The notes beneath the pieces were generated by a model. That model was not told where the DNA came from. It saw only the letters and a list, made by a program, of their open reading frames with translations, and searched no databases. Position numbers and translations under genes: made by a program. Below are positions 21,959 to 31,441 of a DNA stretch of 64,000 bases, piece by piece (the stretch's first letter is position 1; each line of letters starts with the position of its first letter). This DNA is from Evernia prunastri (lineage: Eukaryota > Ascomycota > Lecanoromycetes > Lecanorales > Parmeliaceae). The stretch is from NCBI GenBank assembly GCA_003184365.1, contig NKYR01000013.1:248001-312000 (forward strand). The letters are read 5' to 3'.

Positions 21959-24261
21959 GCGCTATCCCTCCTTAAACGGAAATCAACCTCGATGTCGGGG
22001 ATCGTTTTCGCTTGCCCTGGCCTATTTTTCCCTCATTGTCTAGCTGTCCTTCGCGTCGAATGGTACCGATGTCTATTTGCCGCGAGTCCCAAATCCTCTT
22101 GTTCCTTCAATTCTCCTATTCGTTCAATTCTCCTGTCCGTTCTCCATTCCCCTCTGTCTCCTCTCCAAACATCTCTCTCTCCCCTTCGTCCCCTCTCGTA
22201 GTGCAAGATCATTCTCATACTTCGTTAATCCATTCGAGAGATAAAAGGATGCCATTTTCGTGAAGAGGGTTATCGTCGTAGGTCGATGGCGATAGCATTC
22301 TAGGATTTTGTCGTATCTGTCCAAGGTGAACAGGAATAGTCGCTTGGTTGAGTGATGGCTCATTGCTGCTATTTGCGCCAGTATCACCAAAAGCATTTGT
22401 ATATACTTGCTCAAAGTTTAAGTCGACACTACAATGCTTGTGTCCACACGGCCGTCGTATGTTACTAGCCATCAGGCGGTTTGAAGGAAATCTCGATCGA
22501 ATCATACTGCCCGGAAACTCGCGTCACAATCCGTTGAAGTAGGTGGAGACAAAGAAGTCTTCTCGAAGCATCTTTGAAATGTTCATAACCGGTTGAGATA
22601 GCAACGAGAAGGATTTTACCTGAAAGATGAAAAGTTCAGTATGAGAATGCCAAAGGAGACAAGATCGACGAGTTCAAGCCGGGATCCAAATGACCCAGAA
22701 TCAGGGAAAATAGATTGATGACTCCATATAAAAGGAGAGTGCCGTGACCCTGAGGAAAAAGACTGACGATAGCAGCCTTGCGCGGACTATCCCACCGTAC
22801 TAATAGCTCAGACAGAGGACGAAAAGGGGGAGAAAGGAGTAAGAAACGCCAACGTGGGTCTTGAAGCGTTGCAAATCGTCGGACACCAAGACGACGACAT
22901 TTGAATTAAAATCGTTTTTCGTGAAGCAGTCATCAGCAATGGTCAAGATCAATACGTGCCACTACGAACCAATTACTCTATCGACCTAGTCCGTTATACC
23001 GTGCTAATTTCATTGGCCGCCAATCATTATATTGATTAGGATTGCAATGATGTCGCTATTATGCATGATTTACCATCCAGGCACGCTGAATAAATCCTGG
23101 CCTGAAACCGAGAAGCCAGAGCGTCAACAGGCGAGAAAAATACCTTCAGCGTATGTCAAATGCAGTAGTGTCGAAGGGGAGAGGACGACCGGACAAGGCT
23201 TGGGCGGTGGGCTTTAGCAATTTATGGGCAAGCTGCGAGGCCTTGCTCATCTACCACATCACATTTTACAGTATTGCTCCTTTGATAGTTTCAGTCCAGA
23301 ACAAACTTCTAACACGTTCTCCTACGATGGCACAATGATAATATATGCAATTTATCGCCGAGTACATAGATCAAAGTTCAGCAGGATTGTGCAACCTCAT
23401 CAGCAAAGCCTTGTTCTCTTTACCAATTACATGTCTCATGCATTGGTTCTTCAACTCCTTGCTGACACCTTCAACCCTCTTAAGATTAAGGTCATTGGCA
23501 TCTTCTCTCGTGCACTGACCGTATGCTTGTCTCGCATTGCTTGCTTCAGAACTTCGTATCACGGTTTGCCAACTGTCAAGTGCAGACAACAGCTCGACTG
23601 TTCATCTGTTCGGGGGTCAAACAAATACCGGGCTTATCAGAATACATCCCTTCTCTTTCAAATGGCAACTGCCATAAAAGGCAACCCAACGATGATTCGT
23701 GTTGTGAGTATTCAGCATGGCAAATTGTGTAGATTTGCATCACTTCTCTTGCCACACACATGAAGCTCAGAGAGATCTCCCGCAAGACTGATAGTCGAAA
23801 TCACTGCAGTGGGCCTAAGATAGCATTGGATCTATCTGGGGGAAGCTTGCTGTAGAATCAAATGATTCAACGAGTAGAGTGGCAAGCTATCGGTCCCGAT
23901 AGAAGCTTCTTGAGAAATGGCCTTTTAGGTCTCGCACCTGTTTCTTTCACCTGTTCATTGCATTGGGCGTCGTCATCGCTGGTTGAATTAACCTAGGCTA
24001 GAGCCGCGGCTTTGCTTGCCTTTAGTTTACCTCTCGCCGTAGACTCCTCGATCGATATATACCATCATCTTCATGTTGTCAGCGTTTGCTTATTTGCCTA
24101 GTGCCTTTTATGCATTCCATGCATATTTCATTGTTACATTCATGTAGCTAGTCACTCCTTGTCCCCATCAGCCATAAGTATGGCTGATGGCCCCATAGCT
24201 AGACTCACTATGCACTTTCTATCACCACTGCTGTGCCCCGCTGAGACATGTCACTACACAC
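21959..24261. other. gene-poor region with a decayed minus-strand fragment
   Basis: A minus-strand frame at about 22490-22215 contains STYDDNPL and LLSLEWI, resembling TSYDESPS and IKSLEWI of the broken gene at 25.5-26.05 kb, so it is probably a relic of the same family. The rest has a pyrimidine-rich stretch (22100-22200) and no supported gene. Confidence 0.4.
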
Positions 24262-24345
24262 AATGTCAATTGTCAATACAGGGTGGAAGAGACAAGACTT
24301 CGGTGGCGAGGCAAAGAGACGTGAATTACTCAAGCCCATTGTCGG
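24262..24345 (+). pseudogene. broken 5' end of a 669-aa-gene paralogue
   Basis: The DNA matches the first ~110 bp of the gene at 16076 with small deletions: ATGTCA start, then GGAAGAGACAAGACT, CGGTGGCGA, a GCAAAGA...GACG part and AAGCCCATTGTCGG. The match ends abruptly, and the frame is not maintained. No dyad element is found in front. Confidence 0.65.
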
Positions 24346-24361
24346 TGATGGACTGCGTTTT

Positions 24362-24560
24362 TGAGGAAATTGCGTCTGCGCCTTTGGTGGGACTGCGCCT
24401 TTGGTGGTGTTCGCTTTTGACGTGTGTTGCGCCTCTGATGGAGAGCGCTTTTAGTGAAGTGCGCCTCTGATGGGCGTTGCGCTTCTGGTGGAGATCGAGT
24501 TTGATGCGAGGTTGATAGAGCGCGTGTGTCTTTGAAGTGCGCTTCTCGTGTAGAGAGTAA
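24362..24560 (-). repeat. GCGCCTTTGGTGG word array
   Basis: About nine copies of TGCGCCTTTGGTGG or TGCGCTTTTAGTG/TGCGCCTCTGATG, the reverse complement of the words at 20.9-21.4 kb. It begins directly at the break of the 669-aa-gene relic. Confidence 0.65.
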
Positions 24561-24589
24561 CTGAAGACTTGACCCAGCGCCTTTGTGAT

Positions 24590-25165
24590 CTCTCATATAA
24601 ATCGCTCACCAAAATCGGCCATACAAGTCGCTCATACAAACCGGCCATACAAATCGCTCATAGAGATCGGCCACCAAGTGCGGCCACCAAAATCGCTCAT
24701 ACAAATCGGCCATACAAATCGCTCACCAATTGCGGCCACCAATTGCGGCCACCAAAATTTTGGCCATACAAATCGGCCATACAAATCGCTCACCAATTGC
24801 GGCCACCAATTGCGCTCACCAAAAATTTGGCCATACAAATCGGCCATACAAATCGCTCACCAATTGCGGCCACCAATTGCGCTCACCAAAAATTTGGCCA
24901 TACAAATCGGCCACCAATTGCGGCCACCAATTGCGGCCACCAAAATCGCTCATACAAATCGCTCACCAATTGCGGCCACCAAAAATTTGGTCATACAAAT
25001 CGCTCATCAATTGCGGGCACCAATTGCGCTTATACAAATCGGCCACCAATTGCGGCCACCTGATTAAGTTATACTAGATAGGAGGGTACCCCGCAGAGGG
25101 CTTCACAGGCATCTAAGGCCCAGCCAGAAGCATCGTCCCCCGGGGTTCCCACTCCCGGGCTGGAT
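24590..25165 (+). repeat. short-word array with conserved 110-bp end, inverted copy
   Basis: 24590-25063 holds the CGCTCACCAA / CATACAAATCGGCC / CCAATTGCGGCCA words in tandem. 25064-25165 repeats, in inverted orientation, the flank seen at 19318-19430 (CCGCAGAGGGCTT, CAGCCAGAAGCATCGTC). All three plus-strand frames are nearly free of stops; I regard none as coding. Confidence 0.75.
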
Positions 25166-25519
25166 GCATACGCTATCTACAACCTCACATTATAAGGTCC
25201 AACTCCCCTACACGATAATGATGTTGAGCCCCCAGTACCTCAAAGATTCCTATATGCCTCTAAGCCCTCTATACCTCATTAAGCCCTCTGAATCATACTA
25301 GAATTTAAGTCCTCTGTCCCCGTAGGTTGGAAAATACATTACGCCTTGGAAGCAACCGCCCGCCAGAAAATAAGAACGTCTCCCACCCAATGGAACCTCG
25401 GGCTTCTTGCTCGAACAATGAATAACCATTTAATTTTTCGTGTCAGCTCGAAGCCCCCTAAGAGCCTCTGCTCTTTCTGCTCTGCTGTTGAAGCGAGCGT
25501 TCTTCTTGTTCATGGGGCT
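25166..25519. other. non-coding
   Basis: No supported feature; one 62-codon frame lacks any motif. Confidence 0.4.
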
Positions 25520-26060
25520 TCAGGCTTGCCCTAAGCCCCCAAGGGCGTTGTTATTGTCGTATCCCACCACCCTTGCTGTGGATGATATAGGTCTCTCATC
25601 CTCCCATCTCAGATATTCTTCGCTCCGAAAGTCGTATATGATTTGATGCAGACCGTGAAGTCTGTCGTCTAAAGCATTGTCAACTGTCGCAAAAGACATG
25701 TCATGTCGAGCCATTATGTGAATCCACTCTAGAGACTTGATAAGAAGTGTATCGCGGAGGGAGGGGGATTCGTCGTAGCTGGTGAGTCGCAATTCGGGGG
25801 CTAGATTGATATTTCCGTACTAGATTGATAGGATTGGGCGTTCGTCCATGTACTTTTCGGTGATTATTATTTGAGTCAATGCCTGCTGAAGTATCGGCAT
25901 GGTTTTGATTGATTGATCCGTTCCCGGGGTGTTGAGGCGTGCCTCGCAGTTGTACATTAGGAGGTGCCAGCCTGTTTCGTAGGGGTCTCTGATGAATTCG
26001 ACCGCCCAGTGTCGCAGTCCTGGCGTGTCCTCTCGGCATACCTTGTGGCTTCCAAGTAGG
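25520..26060 (-). pseudogene. unrecognised gene fragment broken by one TAG
   Basis: On the minus strand one frame runs from about 26060 to 25520, interrupted only by TAG at 25820-25822. The upstream part (TPGLRHWAVEFIRDPYETGW) and downstream part (LRDTLLIKSLEWIHIMARHD; DDRLHGLHQIIYDFRSEEYL) have ordinary protein composition. The 5' end runs directly into a short-word array, so the beginning is lost. A shorter relic with the same SLEWI motif lies at 22.2-22.5 kb. Family unknown. Confidence 0.5.
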
Positions 26061-26064
26061 GCAA

Positions 26065-26720
26065 TTAGTGGCCGATTATATGGTTGATTTTGGTGGCCGC
26101 AATTGGTGGCCGATTTGTATGGCCGAATTTTGGTGGCCGCAATTGGTGGCCGATTTGTATGAGAGAATTTTGGTGAGCGCAATTGGTGAGCGATTTGTAT
26201 GGCCAATCAATTGCGCTCACCAAAATTCTCCCAGATAAATCGGCCACCAAAATCGCCCATACAAATCGGCCACCAAGCGGCCACCAATTGCGCTCCCCAA
26301 AATCGCCCATACAAATCGCTCACCAAGCACGCTCCCCAAAATCGCCCACCAATTGCGCTCATACAAGTCGGCCACCAAGCGGCCACCAATTGCGGCCACC
26401 AATTGCGCTCACCAAAAATTCCTTCATACAAGTCGCTCGTACAAATCGGCCACCAAGTCGCTCACCAATTGCGCTCTCCAAGTCGCTCTCCAAGATCGCC
26501 CATATAAGTCGCTTAACATGTCGCCCACCAATTACGCTCCCATAAATCGCCCACCAACATGAATCGCTCACCAAGTCCGCTCCTCATAGTCGCCCACCAA
26601 GTCGCTCAGCAACGTCGCCCACCAAAGTCGCTCAGCAACGTCGCCCACCAACGTCGCTCACCAAGTCGCTCACCAACGTCGCTCACCAAAGCGCTCACCA
26701 AGGACGCTTATCACGCAAAT
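26065..26720. repeat. two opposed short-word arrays meeting at 26.2 kb
   Basis: 26065-26200 has the GGTGAGCG/GTGGCCG words on the plus strand; 26208-26720 has the reverse complement (CGCTCACC, CGGCCACC, CGCCCACC). The polarity flips inside a perfect 23-bp inverted repeat. Towards 26700 the units shorten to CGTCGCTCACCAA. Confidence 0.75.
26163..26230. repeat. perfect 23-bp inverted repeat at the array switch
   Basis: The arms 26163-26185 and 26208-26230 are exact reverse complements (GAGAATTTTGGTGAGCG... and its mirror), with a 22-bp spacer. Confidence 0.9.
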
Positions 26721-27566
26721 CGCCTAATAAAATACCGCTTCCATCAAAGTCTGCCAGATTTTCCATTGATATCCCATGCAATGCTTTCATCGATGCTCCC
26801 ACCTATAGTAAGCTATTGTGTTTGTCTTGGATTAGAACCTACAGACGATCGAAGGCTTCGAGTCTTGATGCTCCACTCTTATCTCGCCGTTCAAATGTTA
26901 TCTGAGATGCCCGACGACTCTGGAATAGCCTGTCTCGGCCATGGCATTGATGAACCTGGAAATACCTGATGAAACGACTCTTCTCTTGCTAATCATTCGG
27001 ATACTGACGGGGGATGAAGGGCCTACAAATACCGTTAATCTTGGACCGAGTCATGAGAAGGAAACAGGAACTCCTTTCTGAATTTCTCATGGCAGCTAAG
27101 CCTGATGACGATGGCATATGCGTGCCAACAAGAGTCCAGTGACGGTAGAGATCTACTGAGTGTGAGGGTCAGCACGGGCCACGTTATCCTCATTTACAAT
27201 TATCTGGACTGTTCTGAATGGCTGTGCGTCCTATGGTCTTTGTAGTCAGCAGCTTCACACCTGATTAGGGGCGGGTATTTCAATTGCCTATGTAGTTTAG
27301 GTGCTCACTGTAATCAATTCAACAAGTTCAGGGATGAAACCCATGCAGGTGCTCAAGTGACGAGACTCGTCTATGTTGTTCATTTAGCATTTTAGAGAAC
27401 GAAGAGCTCTTCTCCCTCGTGCTACTTGGGTTAAGCTCCAAGTCAAGAACTTATACTCGCGGTCTGTACCCTGCTTCCGCAGTGTATTGAGCGGCTTGAA
27501 TCCTCAATCAGCCTTTTAAATGAAGGGGAACCACTCAGAATGTGTAAGATAATAATCATTGACGCC
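26721..27566. other. non-coding, 3' flank of the 1238-aa gene
   Basis: Short frames only; a 136-codon plus-strand frame (26559-26969) starts inside the array. CCGCAGTGTATTGAGCGG at about 27479 vaguely resembles the dyad element but lacks the TTTAAAA and a following ATG. Confidence 0.4.
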
Positions 27567-30500
27567 CTAATTAATCCAATAGTTGACGTCTGCTATGTCC
27601 CGTCTCGAATCTAGACTTCCGTCCACAGGTAAAATCTCAACACAATGATTCGCCACAGCGACACATAATAGCCTATGGGCTGTACAATGAGCGCAAGCAC
27701 GACGGTTGTTTCCATCCACCCAACGCGTTCCACGCTTACTAACAAAATTCTCAGCACACTTTGGCAACCGGTCGATGCTTCCGGCTCTCCAGTTTGCCTT
27801 TTGTCTATCCCATCTTCGAATTTGTCCACGCAACTTCATGAGGATTTGCTGTGGTATCGGAGGCGCTGTGGAGCTTTTATCCAGTGCGTCCTCAATCCGC
27901 CACAGAGTACCAGGCCGAAGGACCGGAGATTGGCGAGATCGTCCGATATTAGGGTCTGGCGCCATATTGGGATCGTGTCTCTGTTCGTTATGAACCCCAG
28001 AACTCGAATTGGCAGCGTTCCCTTGCCTTTCCGATCCCAATCTTGCCGGGGTAGCGGACCCTTCCAGTGGATTGACAGCAAAAGACGGACCCGCAATCGT
28101 TGCCGTGAGATGGGACCTTGATTCAGGTGCTTTCTGTAGGCTCCGGTTTATTTGATCCATAGACAAGGCTTCGTCTCCTCCAGAAGCCATTTGACCAAAG
28201 CTTCGCTTGCGGGAGTCCCTCGTATCAGAGCATTGACAGGATTGGAGTTGTGCCGTGAGGGTTTTGACTTGGCTTTCAAATGCGTCGCGCTCCTCCTCGA
28301 TGTTTTCGCAAGAGGTACGAATATCTTCTATGGTCCGCTCGATGTCTGAATGCTCCAATGTGCATTTGTCGACGGCTGCTCTCAATTCGACGTTGCTTAC
28401 CGAGCGTAGATGTTCGTCACTACTGTTGATAGACTCGATGGTATCCTGAGCTTCTATTAGCTTCATCTTTGCTGACTTCGCTTCGCTGGTGGACTCGTCA
28501 GCAATGACTTGCAATTCCTTTAGTCCTTGCTCATATTGACGTAGTTGATGACTTTGCTCTTGAATCACGTCTTCCTTCCTCTGCATTTCCGAATTGAGAC
28601 GATTTATATCTCGTCTCGTATCCCTCTGAGATTCACTCGCTTGCTCCCTTTGTTCAGCGGCTTGTAATTTCAAGGCGTTGATCTCCGCATCCTTTCCTGG
28701 GATTTCGGTCATCCTAAGCTCGCGCATCTCGTTCTTGAGGAGATCAAGTTGTTCTGTCAACCTCTGTTTGGATTCGCTGGTAGAGTGCAAAGATTGAGAG
28801 ACGGTAGCGTTTTCCTTTTTCAATTGTTCGTTCTCCTGAGCCAATATGCCGCGCAAGTCGGTCAATGTCCGTTTCTCCTGAGCGAAGAGCTGCAATGCGG
28901 CCTCATTGTTTGCAATTATTGCGCTCTTGGTTTTCAATTGATCATCCAGGCCGTTGATACCAGTGATGTCTAGCGTGATGCGTCTGAGGAATTGCTTGTC
29001 CTCTGCCGAGGAACTATTCAAGGTATCAATCTCTTTTTGCCTCGCTGTCAGATTTCGCTCAAGTCCTTTCAACTTCTCGTTCAAGTCGTTGATAGTCTTA
29101 TTCATTCTGTTTTTGTCAGACTCGAGGGACTGTCGACGTTTATGCAAATCTTGGATATTGGTATCCTTCTGCGCGATGTCAGCCTGGAGACCGGTGATCA
29201 CTCTTTTCGAGCTCGATTCCGCAAGACCGGCATCTTCTTTCAAACCAGTGATGGTAGTGTCCTGTTCACTACATTCGGATTCCAGAAATGTGACCTTGTT
29301 CTTGATCTCCTCGGCTGCTAGTTTGAGCTCTTGGATGTGGGAATCCTTCTGCTCGATTCGGGATTCAAGGTCATCGATGGTTTGTTCGGTTTCCGTTGCC
29401 TCATCTCTCAGACTGGTAATGGTGGTATCTGCGTCAGCGCATTGGGATTCCAAATCCATGATCTTTTTCCGCGTCTCCTCAGCGGCCAACTGAAGGTCTC
29501 GGATCTGCAGAATGCTCTCATTTCGGCGGAGCACGGCGTTGGAAGTTTGTAATCTTAGCTCCGAAACCTCGCTCTTCAGGGCGCTAATGTCGTTTGCCGC
29601 GCTCTGCCTCTCTTCGTTACTAGAATGGAGGCTCAAGTTGAGTGCTTCATTAATGGTCTCGGACTTTTCCAATGCCTGCAGCGAGCGTTGAAGTGATTCG
29701 TCGCCGGCCTTAGCCTCCGTAACCTTGGCGTTCCGAAGGGTGTTGAACGAATTTTCCACACGATCGTACTCTGTCTTCGCGACAGACAACTGCTCTCGAA
29801 GCTCTTGTACCGTTTTCTCCAGACCAACATTTTCGATTTTGGCTTGTCTCATCTCCGCGTCACTGGCATAACTGCTTGTTGCGAGTGTCTTGTTGGTCTT
29901 TATGAGATCCTTGATTTGAGACTCTTGTACCCTTTCAGTGGCTTCTTGCCTAGGTATGAGGTAGGATCGCAGTCCAGATATCTCCGCTTGATCGCAATCG
30001 CGATCCTCCTTAGCTTTCTCGAGTTGCTCTGAATAGCTTTGGTGCTGTGCCTCAAGATCCGCATACTTAACAAGAAGTTCACTGTGCTCTATGCTTTTGT
30101 CAGCTAATTTCTTACGCGTCTCCGCAAGTTGTTGCACGGTTGCCCCGTTCTTGAATGCCTTCTGCTTCAAGGAGCTGAATTTCTTCATCTCATTCTCGTG
30201 GGTGCTCCTTAGGGTTTCCAACTCCTTAGTGGTCGATTCCAACCCAGCTTCGACTTCGCTAAGATGCTCTTGCTGGTCAGTGAAACCTTTGTCACTAGCG
30301 GAAGAGGTCTCATGTAACGTCTGGCACCGCGTACGGATGGATGCTGCTAGGCTCTGGATGTTATTGAGCGTGAGCCCGGTATTATAATCACTACCCGTTG
30401 CGTTAGCAAGGCTCTGTAGAATGGAAAGCACACTTCGAAGTTTCTGGTTTCCTATGTCGTTACTGCGCTTCGTTTGTTGCAGCTCCACCTCTGTATTCGC

Positions 30501-31283
30501 AGCGGCATTTTCTCTACCTTGTACTTCTTCCGAGCGGGTGTCCAAAGCTGTGCTCCACTTTGTGAGTTTCTCCTCCTCTGAAGTTCGAGTCAACTCGAAA
30601 TCTTTCACCCGGTTATCCAGCACCTTTTCACGGCTGTTGAGGTCTTTCGTCTTGTTATGTTCTTCAGCCTCGAATGCCTTGACCGATGCCCTGTGTTCTG
30701 CATCGCTGGCACCTAGCTCCCGGTCCTTATCGCCCAAGGCTTCTTCTTGCTTGGCTAGCCGACGTTCGAGCTCATCGAGATCTTTCTTCTTCGTCTCACA
30801 GTTGACTTTGATCGAGGCCTCAGTTAATTGGGTCTCTGTTAATGTCGCTTCCGCAGATGATACCTGTTGTCTCAACGAAGTCAGTGTAGACTCGGTATGT
30901 GTGTTTTGCTCTTTCAGGCTCCAGAACGTTTCCTCCAACTGCCTGACGTTGTTCTTCAGCATTTCCCACCGACCGTCCAGGTCTCCCAGTTGGCCACTTC
31001 TGGAATTGATGGCAACATTCCAATCTGCTTTACGCCGCTCGAGTTGTTGACCGACAACCCGCTGACAAGCTTCGATTCTGAAGAGACTATTCATCAACGT
31101 GGTCGTCTGACCCACAATATTGACTGCGTCATCTGCGTCACCCCTTGCAAGACGAATTACATTTTTAATATTTGGCAGGAGTTCTGTCACTTCCCCAACG
31201 ACCTCTATCAGCTCCTTCCTCAATTCGGCGTCTGCTGCCAGGATGTCTGGCTGCTCAGCCACGTGCAACGTCGGTGAAGACAT
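27567..31283 (-). CDS. 1238-aa coiled-coil protein with C-terminal Cys motif
   Basis: This is a single uninterrupted frame of 1238 codons; the ATG at 31283 follows the dyad element by 14 bases. Nearly the whole protein (residues ~100-1040) is a long coiled coil with heptads rich in L, E, K, Q and S and alanine-free hinges, like tethering or SMC/myosin-tail proteins, but with no ATPase or motor domain. After a disordered linker with SRKRSFGQ the last ~110 residues are globular and basic. They contain ACAHCTAHRLLC (Cys-x2-Cys-x6-Cys near residues 1197-1207), which resembles half of a fungal zinc cluster; metal binding is inferred. A fragment matching residues around 370-430 (ISGLRSYL; SYSEQLEKA) lies at 59.1 kb. 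Role unknown; its leader places it in the helicase gene set. Confidence 0.8.
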   Translation of the reverse strand: MSSPTLHVAEQPDILAADAELRKELIEVVGEVTELLPNIKNVIRLARGDADDAVNIVGQTTTLMNSLFRIEACQRVVGQQLERRKADWNVAINSRSGQLGDLDGRWEMLKNNVRQLEETFWSLKEQNTHTESTLTSLRQQVSSAEATLTETQLTEASIKVNCETKKKDLDELERRLAKQEEALGDKDRELGASDAEHRASVKAFEAEEHNKTKDLNSREKVLDNRVKDFELTRTSEEEKLTKWSTALDTRSEEVQGRENAAANTEVELQQTKRSNDIGNQKLRSVLSILQSLANATGSDYNTGLTLNNIQSLAASIRTRCQTLHETSSASDKGFTDQQEHLSEVEAGLESTTKELETLRSTHENEMKKFSSLKQKAFKNGATVQQLAETRKKLADKSIEHSELLVKYADLEAQHQSYSEQLEKAKEDRDCDQAEISGLRSYLIPRQEATERVQESQIKDLIKTNKTLATSSYASDAEMRQAKIENVGLEKTVQELREQLSVAKTEYDRVENSFNTLRNAKVTEAKAGDESLQRSLQALEKSETINEALNLSLHSSNEERQSAANDISALKSEVSELRLQTSNAVLRRNESILQIRDLQLAAEETRKKIMDLESQCADADTTITSLRDEATETEQTIDDLESRIEQKDSHIQELKLAAEEIKNKVTFLESECSEQDTTITGLKEDAGLAESSSKRVITGLQADIAQKDTNIQDLHKRRQSLESDKNRMNKTINDLNEKLKGLERNLTARQKEIDTLNSSSAEDKQFLRRITLDITGINGLDDQLKTKSAIIANNEAALQLFAQEKRTLTDLRGILAQENEQLKKENATVSQSLHSTSESKQRLTEQLDLLKNEMRELRMTEIPGKDAEINALKLQAAEQREQASESQRDTRRDINRLNSEMQRKEDVIQEQSHQLRQYEQGLKELQVIADESTSEAKSAKMKLIEAQDTIESINSSDEHLRSVSNVELRAAVDKCTLEHSDIERTIEDIRTSCENIEEERDAFESQVKTLTAQLQSCQCSDTRDSRKRSFGQMASGGDEALSMDQINRSLQKAPESRSHLTATIAGPSFAVNPLEGSATPARLGSERQGNAANSSSGVHNEQRHDPNMAPDPNIGRSRQSPVLRPGTLWRIEDALDKSSTAPPIPQQILMKLRGQIRRWDRQKANWRAGSIDRLPKCAENFVSKRGTRWVDGNNRRACAHCTAHRLLCVAVANHCVEILPVDGSLDSRRDIADVNYWIN

Positions 31284-31297
31284 GTATAATTTTTAAT

Positions 31298-31320
31298 CCG
31301 ACGAGATTACTCTGCGGCGG
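31298..31320 (-). promoter_or_regulatory. start-proximal dyad element, copy 6
   Basis: On the minus strand: CCGCCG - CAGAGTAATCT - CGTCGG, then ATTAAAAATTATAC and ATG. It is identical in arms and centre to copies 1 and 3. Confidence 0.8.
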
Positions 31321-31348
31321 TATGAATAGAATCCTTGCGGACCTTGTA

Positions 31349-31441
31349 CGCTCGATAGAGCGAGGGAAAACCTCCCCCGTGACAAGAGTATAAACTGGCT
31401 TGCCCAAACCGTGAAAGCCGGCGTTATTGCCTAATGCAATA
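31349..31441 (-). promoter_or_regulatory. leader hairpins of the 1238-aa gene
   Basis: Two perfect inverted repeats: CGCTC/GAGCG at 31349-31362 (loop GATA) and TATTGC/GCAATA at 31425-31441 (loop CTAAT). Between them lie GAGG/CCTC with loop GAAAA and the wider-spaced GGCTT/AAGCC. Confidence 0.45.

Noticed and set aside
18630..26720. Arrays as possible CRISPR
   Set aside because: Eukaryotic context, units of 12-14 bp without unique spacers, variable word order, no cas genes.
27475..27495. An eighth dyad element (CCGCAGTGTATTGAGCGG)
   Set aside because: Centre and arms differ, and no TTTAAAA or ATG follows.
28954..31050. Several plus-strand frames up to 209 codons
   Set aside because: Shadows of the 1238-aa coiled-coil gene on the minus strand; Leu/Ser-rich composition typical of antisense coiled-coil sequence.
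5536..31320. Reading the TTTAAAA/TATAAAA after the dyad as the TATA box
   Set aside because: It lies about 5-30 bases from the ATG, so a TATA function would start transcription inside the coding region; a leader position is more likely.
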